Shown: one piece after another, positions 1 through 5,175 of the stretch | Layout of the letters: every line of letters begins with the position of its first letter | Numbering within the stretch: position 1 is the first letter of the stretch | Source: an uncultured Bacteroidales bacterium | GTDB taxonomy: Bacteria; Bacteroidota; Bacteroidia; Bacteroidales; Paludibacteraceae | Direction of reading: 5' to 3' | NCBI GenBank assembly: GCA_903873355.1 | Contig: CAIQOG010000508.1 | Coordinates: 1-7,326, forward strand | DNA length: 7,326 bases | Made by a program: the position numbers and the translations under genes | The notes under the pieces: model-generated | Told to the model about the DNA's origin: nothing | The model's database searches: none | What the model saw: only the letters and a program-made list of their open reading frames with translations

Positions 1-2541
1 AGTAATATTATACGAATAGGTTGTTTGCACTAATGGTGCCAAACTAATGGTTCCAAGTATTGTTGGGAAAGTAGCTCCATTATCTGTTGATAAAGAAACT
101 GTTACCGGTGATTGATTACTTCCAGAAGCCATATTACAATCAAAACTGACTGTTGCCTTACCTCCATTTCCCGATAAATCCATTGTAGGGGTTGTTAAAT
201 ATCCAACTGCGGCAGTTCCTGAAGTTTGTTGAATTCTAATTTTACCAACAGTAGAAATATAAAGTTTAGATCCTGACCAACCGGTTGTTTGCATATAAGT
301 AGTTGTACCTATATTAGCAGAAAAATCAGTAGAAGTAGTAGGTGTGCATTTAGAGAAATCTTCGCTTAAAATTGTTGTTGCAAAATTAGAATTTGTACTT
401 ACATCTAACAAATAGGATGTTGCACCATCAACTGCACCCCAATTTGCGGTAAAAGCGTCCCATAAAGTATCTGAAGCTTCATTTGCAACCGGTGCTATTA
501 ATCCTGCTGTAGTAAATGTAACATCACTTCCGTAACTTGTTCCGGCAGTTGTGGTAGCATAAGCTCTGAAATGATACAATGTATTGGGCAGCAATCCGGT
601 AATATTACTTGAAACAACACCTGTAGTACCTGATTCAGCTGTAAAACTCCCAGTCAAATCAGGATTTAAAGTTATTCCGTAACAAATTCCTCTTGCTGTA
701 ACAGCTTGGCAACCTGCATCAGTTACATTTCCACCCAAAGTTACGGTAGAAACTGTAATCGAAGTTGCCGGACTGGTTGTAGTTACAGTAGCAGCTGTAT
801 TTATTCCCGAACCAGTTACAGAACGATTCAATGAAGTTGCACCACCACCACTTATTGCTATATTTCCATCATAAGATTGAACTGCAACCGGAGTAAATTT
901 TACAAATACATCCTGACTAAGACTGCCACCGGCTTGTGTTAGCGTTAATGTCGTTGTATAGGTTCCATCCGAAGTAGTTGAGTAAGTATAACCTGATAAA
1001 GCAGCAATTGTAACATCATCAGTAGTTAAGTTTGCTCCGGTAATTGTAAAACTATTTGGACCTGAAGTAGTATTAATACATTGACTTCCAAAAGCTGTAA
1101 TAGCACCTACCGACAATGTAGGAGAAGTATTTGGCAGTGTTGACAAACTTGCAGTGGAACCATAAGCTGTTTCAGTATTTGCACCATTGCGTGCTTTCAC
1201 TTCAAAAGTATAGGAAGTAAGTGCAGTTAATCCGGTTACTGTTTTAGTACCCCAGTTGGCAGCAGTTTGCCAAACAGCACTTGCACCTAATGTTCCATCG
1301 GCCTGTACAAATTTGCTTGTCGATGTTTCATAAATCGCATATTGTGTTGTAACAGGATTTGTAGATGAATTCACAGCAACACTCATATAGGTTTGTGAAG
1401 CAGCACTAAGCGTTGGAGCATCCGGAACGTCTGCCAGAGTATAAAAACTTATCTCAGTTGAACTGAGTGTTGTTCCCACAGAGTTAGTAGCGTATGCTTT
1501 ACAAAAATATTGTGTATTGACAGATAAACCGGTAAAGGCTTTTGAATAAGTACCTGTAGAAGTACCTGTTTCAGAAGTAAAATTATCAGTAATCAGTACA
1601 GCACTAGAAGTTTTATAACAAAACCCACGATCAGTAATTGAAGCACCACCATCAGCAGTTATATTTCCATTCATTGTAGCACCTGTCGATGAAAGTGAAG
1701 TAGATGCAGTTGTAGTAACGGAAGGAGCTGCTGGTCCGGTTGAGTATGTAATTACGATACGACCGGCACCACCGACAGCACCAGTTTTGCTACTGCCATA
1801 TCCACCACTTGCTCCACCACCGGGAGCAGTTCCAACAACTGCGTTTCCGGTAGAAATTCCGACAGCACCATTTGCACCACCAGTTCCGGCAACACCTCCG
1901 GTTGCAGCTGAAGTACTTGCTGCACCACCAACGCCATTACTTCCGGCAGCACCGCCACCTCCACCACTTCGTACACCTGCAACTCCGGGTGCACCATTAC
2001 CACCTGAATAATTAAATCCACCTGAATAGCCTATATTTGAAGCTGATGAACCAACACCTGCTGTACCGCAATTAGTTGGCACACTTGTACTAGTTGCATT
2101 TCCACCACCGCCACCACCAGTAGCTCTTATAATAGTTGCTCCAATAGTGATAGTAGTATTACCTCCACTACCGGCAGCAGCACCTGTAGATCCTGAGCCA
2201 CCTGGGGTTCCACCTGCTCCAATTGAATATGTATATGAATCACCTGGTGTGACTGCTACAGTAGTGTTTTGCACATACCCGCCACCTGCGCCACCTCCAC
2301 CTGCTCTAGCTGTATTTGTAGATGTACCACCACTTCCTCCGCCTGCACCCCAACATTCTACTTGTATAGAAGTTACTCCTGCAGGACAAGTCCAGCTTGT
2401 ACCTGTTGATAACGTTACAACTGTTTGACCAGTTAATGAATTACTTACGAATAAAAAAGCACACATTACAAATAAAGAGAGTCCAAAGAAAGAACTGAGT
2501 TGATTTGTTTTTTTTCTTAAAAAATCGTTGATTTGTTTCAT
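1..2541 (-). CDS. Large exported Gly-rich / FN3-repeat surface protein (3' end outside window)
   Basis: An open frame of 847 codons runs without a stop from ATG at 2541 to the left edge, so the C-terminus is missing. An in-frame TAA at 2590-2592 bounds the start; ATG at 2550 is an alternative three codons earlier. I prefer 2541 because it gives a normal signal peptide: charged residues 1-15, hydrophobic core about 19-33 (LSLFVMCAFLFV), likely cleavage near 38-39. Next comes a Gly-rich domain (about 40-268) beginning WTCPAGVTSIQVECWGAGGG, typical of Bacteroidota exported proteins. Then follow an FN3-like domain (272-368; RGFCY, NTQYFCKAYATN), a second FN3 (372-468), an Ig-like domain with paired-Cys potential (470-578), an FN3-like domain close to the first (582-678; RGICYG, NTLYHFRAYATT), and from 681 a partial FN3 leading at EDFS (727) into a jelly-roll-like domain. 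Secretion, probably by T9SS, and an adhesive or structural role are inferred; the sorting tail would lie off the window. No enzymatic motif is seen. Confidence 0.9.
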   Translation of the reverse strand, partial: MKQINDFLRKKTNQLSSFFGLSLFVMCAFLFVSNSLTGQTVVTLSTGTSWTCPAGVTSIQVECWGAGGGSGGTSTNTARAGGGGAGGGYVQNTTVAVTPGDSYTYSIGAGGTPGGSGSTGAAAGSGGNTTITIGATIIRATGGGGGGNATSTSVPTNCGTAGVGSSASNIGYSGGFNYSGGNGAPGVAGVRSGGGGGAAGSNGVGGAASTSAATGGVAGTGGANGAVGISTGNAVVGTAPGGGASGGYGSSKTGAVGGAGRIVITYSTGPAAPSVTTTASTSLSSTGATMNGNITADGGASITDRGFCYKTSSAVLITDNFTSETGTSTGTYSKAFTGLSVNTQYFCKAYATNSVGTTLSSTEISFYTLADVPDAPTLSAASQTYMSVAVNSSTNPVTTQYAIYETSTSKFVQADGTLGASAVWQTAANWGTKTVTGLTALTSYTFEVKARNGANTETAYGSTASLSTLPNTSPTLSVGAITAFGSQCINTTSGPNSFTITGANLTTDDVTIAALSGYTYSTTSDGTYTTTLTLTQAGGSLSQDVFVKFTPVAVQSYDGNIAISGGGATSLNRSVTGSGINTAATVTTTSPATSITVSTVTLGGNVTDAGCQAVTARGICYGITLNPDLTGSFTAESGTTGVVSSNITGLLPNTLYHFRAYATTTAGTSYGSDVTFTTAGLIAPVANEASDTLWDAFTANWGAVDGATSYLLDVSTNSNFATTILSEDFSKCTPTTSTDFSANIGTTTYMQTTGWSGSKLYISTVGKIRIQQTSGTAAVGYLTTPTMDLSGNGGKATVSFDCNMASGSNQSPVTVSLSTDNGATFPTILGTISLAPLVQTTYSYNIT
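1738..2424 (-). other. Region encoding the Gly-rich head domain
   Basis: This stretch encodes residues 40-268 of the left-hand surface protein. Runs of GGT/GGA/GGC codons alternate with Ala, Ser, Thr and Asn codons, including clusters of four to six glycines. The start (WTCPAGV...VECWGAGG) and end (GGYGSSKTGAVGGAGRIVITY) match the compositional layout of the glycine-rich domain found in many bacterial exported proteins: beta-strand edges around Gly-rich loops. The skewed composition makes the opposite strand and alternative frames look open, producing proline-rich or Val/Leu-rich pseudo-proteins that are not genes. Confidence 0.75.
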
Positions 2542-2753
2542 GATTGGCATTTTTGATAAATGGTAATAGATTATTATATATTTCTGCAATTAATTAGATT
2601 TTTCTTTAATTAATGAAGCAAAATTATTTTAATTATGTATTACGCGATATAAAAATTATGCATTTTATAAACAAAATCGTACACAAAACCAAAACCTTAT
2701 GAATTAACAATATATTTTGAGAAACAGAATATTATACTTTTTCAAGTCTCTAT
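2542..2753. other. AT-rich intergenic region upstream of the Gly-rich surface gene
   Basis: This 212-bp gap separates the stop of the TPR membrane protein from the start of the Gly-rich protein. It is very AT-rich and holds no convincing ORF on either strand. A possible -7 box lies at 2619-2626. An 8-bp all-AT inverted repeat (2589-2596 with 2607-2614, 10-nt loop) falls in the expected leader. I found no GC-stemmed, T-tailed terminator for the upstream gene. Confidence 0.6.
2619..2626 (-). promoter_or_regulatory. Possible Bacteroidota -7 box for the Gly-rich surface gene
   Basis: On the minus strand the octamer reads TAATTTTG, matching the primary-sigma consensus TAnnTTTG. It would give a leader of about 70 nt before ATG 2541. 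No TTG occurs at the expected -33 distance (19-bp spacer gives ATC), and such octamers arise readily by chance in DNA this AT-rich, so this is tentative. Confidence 0.3.
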
Positions 2754-4709
2754 TCATTTTGAGGCATTTTCAAAAATCGACTTAACATAGTTTCTGTTTT
2801 GAACAGCCTGAGTAAAATCGGGATTTATTTGAATGGCCATATCCCAGTCGTCAATTGCTTTCTGGTAGTTTTTTAAATTATAGTTGGCTATCGCCCTGTT
2901 ATTAAAAGCATCAGCATTTTTATGATTTATTTCAATTGATTTGTCAAAATCAACAATGCCTCCATTTAAATCACCAATTGCACATTTTGCAATACCTCTG
3001 TTTATAAATGCCTGAAAATATTTTGGCTGATATTCAATAGCGATATTTAAATCAATAATAGCTCCTTTAAAATCTTTCAGCGTACATTTTGACACAGCTC
3101 TATCTGTATATGCACAAAAATTGTCCTGCTGTAACTTAATAGCATTTGAATAATCAGAAATTGCTCCATGAGAATCATTTAATGCTTGTTTTGAAATACC
3201 TCTGTTATAGTATGCTAACGAAAATTTCGGGTTGGATTTAATGGCGAGATTAAAGTCCAGAATTGCCTCTTTATAATCTTTAAGTTCTTTTTTTAAAAAA
3301 CCTCTGTTATTATATGCCATATCATACTCAGGATAAATTTGTAATGCTTTATTGTAGTCATCTATTGCAGCCTGATAATTTTTAATGGATTGTCGGTAAA
3401 CCCCTCTGTTTAAATATGCCATTTTACATTCAGGAAACTTATCGATAACATCAGAAAAAAGTATTTCATCATTTTCCCAGGATTCAGTTCGCATATTTGT
3501 TTGAAATACAAAAGCAGAAAACATAACAACTAAAAAGAATAAGCTATATGTTTTTATTTTTTTCAGGTGATGAGAAGCTGATAAATGTTCAACTAATTTC
3601 CCAAGTATAAAAAAGATACCGATATAGGGTATATAGGTGTAACGGTCAGCCATAGCTGCTCCACCTACAGGCAATATTTGCAAAACAAGAAAAATACTTA
3701 TGGTAAAGAACAGGAATCCGAAAATAACAACTTTACCCAGACGAAGGCGTTTTGAATACCATACAAAAACGATCAAACCTATCAACAATATTATAGACAA
3801 ATAATAGAAAAGTGGCAAAGCACTTTTACCAATTTCAGCAGGATAGGGATAAATAGCAGAAAGATGAACCGGAATGAGGGCTTTAAACAGATAGGCAATA
3901 AATGAATAGGATACTATTGAGACATGTTCAATCAAACTCATATCAGGTGCCATTTCCTGTATAGCAGATTGTTGAGAATGAATGGCTACTATTCCAAAAA
4001 GAACAGAAACTAAAAAAAAGGGGATTTTTTCAACAAATAAAAGTAATGAAATTTTACGACTCTGATAGTAGTCAATGAGCAACAAAATCAATGGCAAAAT
4101 TACTGCGGCCGATTTGCTCATACAGGACATCACAAATAAAACAAAACAATAAATCAGGTATTTTTTCTGGCCAATCTCTTTCGAGTATTCAGTATATTTA
4201 ATCAGAGCTAATAAAAAGAAAAACGAGTAAAGTAAATCCTTTTGTTCCGAAACCCAGGCAACGGATTCTACATGCATTGGATGAACTGCAAAAAACACTG
4301 CAGTAATCAGAGCAACAATATGGTTTTGTGGAGAAAGCTTTTTAATTAACAGAAATACCAGATAACTATTTATTAAGTGCAGAAATATATTGGCTAAATG
4401 GTAAACGGATACAGATTCTATTACAATTTTTGATTCAATTGCATAAAGCAGCATGGTTAATGGCTGATAGTTACAAACATAAAAACCTGAAAATAAGTTT
4501 TTCAGGTTTTCCCAACCAAAATATTGAATATCATAGTTATTGCTAATGTACCCGGAATCATCCCACGAACACAATAAATTGAAATTTATTACTTTTGAAT
4601 ATATAATAAAAGTAATAAGAAGTACAGTACCGAGCAAAGACAACAAAACCTGTTTATTTAAACTTTGATCTTTTGTGTACGTTTTTTTATTGTTATTTAT
4701 TTTCTTCAT
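2754..4709 (-). CDS. TMTC-like GT-C membrane glycosyltransferase with C-terminal TPRs
   Basis: This 651-residue protein has two halves. Residues 1-405 hold about eleven or twelve hydrophobic segments (e.g. 20-42, 103-123, 183-213, 228-243, 298-318, 326-347, 388-403). The first extracytoplasmic loop carries SWDDSGYI (D50, D51), the place where GT-C glycosyltransferases keep catalytic acidic residues. HPMHVESVAWVSEQKDLL (143-160) and ADRYTYIP (354-361) closely follow the bacterial and eukaryotic TMTC/DUF1736 layout. Residues 431-634 form six TPRs in exact 34-residue register (starts 431, 465, 499, 533, 567, 601), each opening with an A-Y/F-x-(N/D)-R-(G/A) helix, plus a capping helix at 635. Eukaryotic TMTCs are O-mannosyltransferases using dolichyl-phosphate mannose; here a polyprenyl-phosphate sugar donor is inferred, and the acceptor is unknown. 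TPRs following the last membrane segment probably bind the acceptor or a partner. ATG 4709 gives a short basic cytoplasmic N-terminus and sits about 80-90 nt below a promoter. GT-C family assignment is firm; activity is not shown. Confidence 0.9.
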   Translation of the reverse strand: MKKINNNKKTYTKDQSLNKQVLLSLLGTVLLITFIIYSKVINFNLLCSWDDSGYISNNYDIQYFGWENLKNLFSGFYVCNYQPLTMLLYAIESKIVIESVSVYHLANIFLHLINSYLVFLLIKKLSPQNHIVALITAVFFAVHPMHVESVAWVSEQKDLLYSFFFLLALIKYTEYSKEIGQKKYLIYCFVLFVMSCMSKSAAVILPLILLLIDYYQSRKISLLLFVEKIPFFLVSVLFGIVAIHSQQSAIQEMAPDMSLIEHVSIVSYSFIAYLFKALIPVHLSAIYPYPAEIGKSALPLFYYLSIILLIGLIVFVWYSKRLRLGKVVIFGFLFFTISIFLVLQILPVGGAAMADRYTYIPYIGIFFILGKLVEHLSASHHLKKIKTYSLFFLVVMFSAFVFQTNMRTESWENDEILFSDVIDKFPECKMAYLNRGVYRQSIKNYQAAIDDYNKALQIYPEYDMAYNNRGFLKKELKDYKEAILDFNLAIKSNPKFSLAYYNRGISKQALNDSHGAISDYSNAIKLQQDNFCAYTDRAVSKCTLKDFKGAIIDLNIAIEYQPKYFQAFINRGIAKCAIGDLNGGIVDFDKSIEINHKNADAFNNRAIANYNLKNYQKAIDDWDMAIQINPDFTQAVQNRNYVKSIFENASK

Positions 4710-4798
4710 ATTAGCAAATGAAACACTTATGATATTGTTAATTATACAATTCGAATTTAAATTATCACTGTGATTTTTTCTTATAATTTATAGTTTTT

Positions 4799-4828
4799 CA
4801 AAGATATATTGTGGAGCCATTCTTTCAG
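4799..4828 (-). promoter_or_regulatory. Probable promoter of the TPR glycosyltransferase-like gene
   Basis: The minus strand carries TATCTTTG (4799-4806), a perfect match to the Bacteroidota -7 box TAnnTTTG. Exactly 19 bp upstream is CTG (4826-4828), one base off the -33 TTG. Transcription would start near 4790-4793, leaving a leader of about 85 nt. That leader contains an 11-bp palindrome, ATCACTGTGAT (4764-4774). No Shine-Dalgarno site precedes the ATG, as is usual in this phylum. Confidence 0.6.
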
Positions 4829-4886
4829 ATAAAAATCATGCAATTCTTTGGCAAAATTGTTCAATTCAAATTACTTAAAAGCACAA

Positions 4887-4926
4887 TAACAAAAAACCAC
4901 GAATAATATCGTGGTTTTTTGTTATG
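4887..4926 (-). terminator. Bidirectional intrinsic terminator of the 57-aa gene
   Basis: Arms at about 4889-4903 and 4910-4924 form a hairpin with core CCACGA/TCGTGG, a six-base loop (4904-4909) and flanking A/T runs, five against six, leaving one bulged base. Read on the minus strand, the stem ends in six U, then GUUAUU, as in a Rho-independent terminator. The TAA stop of the small gene (4922-4924) is the base of the stem. The structure is nearly symmetric and could also stop plus-strand transcription, although no plus-strand gene is seen. Confidence 0.85.
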
Positions 4927-5095
4927 CCTGATTCGTTTTAAACGGATCGTTGCTCATGTACTCCGGAGCTTGTAAATGTGCTTCCCCCGGTGCCTTTGGC
5001 GGTTGTGATTCCAACTGAAGTGCAATCTCATTGTCGAGTTCAATGCGCTCCGTTAGGGGTGCAGTGTACGTTTGTTTTTTGGTTCTTGCCGTCAT
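4922..5095 (-). CDS. Small 57-residue soluble protein, function unknown
   Basis: ATG at 5095 to TAA at 4924-4922 encodes 57 residues. The N-terminus is basic (MTARTKKQTY); residues 13-30 form a mainly acidic, probably helical stretch (PLTERIELDNEIALQLES); then comes a proline-rich segment (QPPKAPGEA, 31-39) and a tail APEYMSNDPF (43-52). There is no signal peptide, membrane segment or Cys, so it is probably cytoplasmic. It resembles in style a class of short Bacteroidales proteins with the same order (Y-x-x-P, E-x-I-x-L-D-N-E-I-(A/S)-L-x-L-E-S, PP, APEY, DPF); that is recalled, not searched. Support for a real gene: a consensus promoter 34 bp upstream, a terminator at the stop, sensible codon use, and about 48% GC by hand count, clearly above the flanking DNA. 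It lies 80 bp after the T9SS cargo gene and is likely transcribed alone. I assign no function. Confidence 0.8.
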   Translation of the reverse strand: MTARTKKQTYTAPLTERIELDNEIALQLESQPPKAPGEAHLQAPEYMSNDPFKTNQA

Positions 5096-5128
5096 AGTAT
5101 TTTGTTTTTAGTATTCCAAAATAAAATG

Positions 5129-5158
5129 CAAAGATATTTGTTTTTTTCATTTCCACAA
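5129..5158 (-). promoter_or_regulatory. Consensus Bacteroidota promoter of the 57-aa gene
   Basis: On the minus strand TTG (5156-5158) is followed after exactly 19 bp by TATCTTTG (5129-5136), a full match to the primary-sigma consensus TTG-N19-TAnnTTTG. The predicted start of transcription near 5121-5124 leaves a leader of roughly 25-30 nt with an A-rich stretch (CTAAAAACAAAATACT) just before the ATG and no Shine-Dalgarno site. The promoter begins 18 bp after the stop of the upstream cargo gene. Confidence 0.75.
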
Positions 5159-5175
5159 TATTTATGCATTTTTTA

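Noticed and set aside
1787..2011. Plus-strand proline/alanine-rich open frame
   Set aside because: It is the antisense of GGN glycine codons in the Gly-rich domain; no promoter or recognisable domain, while the minus-strand frame continues for 847 codons.
1752..2021. Minus-strand Val/Leu-rich frame
   Set aside because: An out-of-phase reading of the same Gly-rich codons, with low-complexity composition and no independent support.
2147..2428. Second plus-strand proline-rich open frame
   Set aside because: Also antisense of the Gly-rich domain; its composition is explained fully by the opposite strand.
2589..2614. Inverted repeat ATTAATTA/TAATTAAT as terminator or riboswitch
   Set aside because: The stem is only eight A-T pairs with no T-tail; expected by chance in DNA this AT-rich.
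5098..5170. Imperfect hairpin after the T9SS cargo stop (ATGCAtAaATATT pairing with AATATCTTTGCAT)
   Set aside because: Two mismatches, a long loop and overlap with a clear promoter; not convincing as a terminator.
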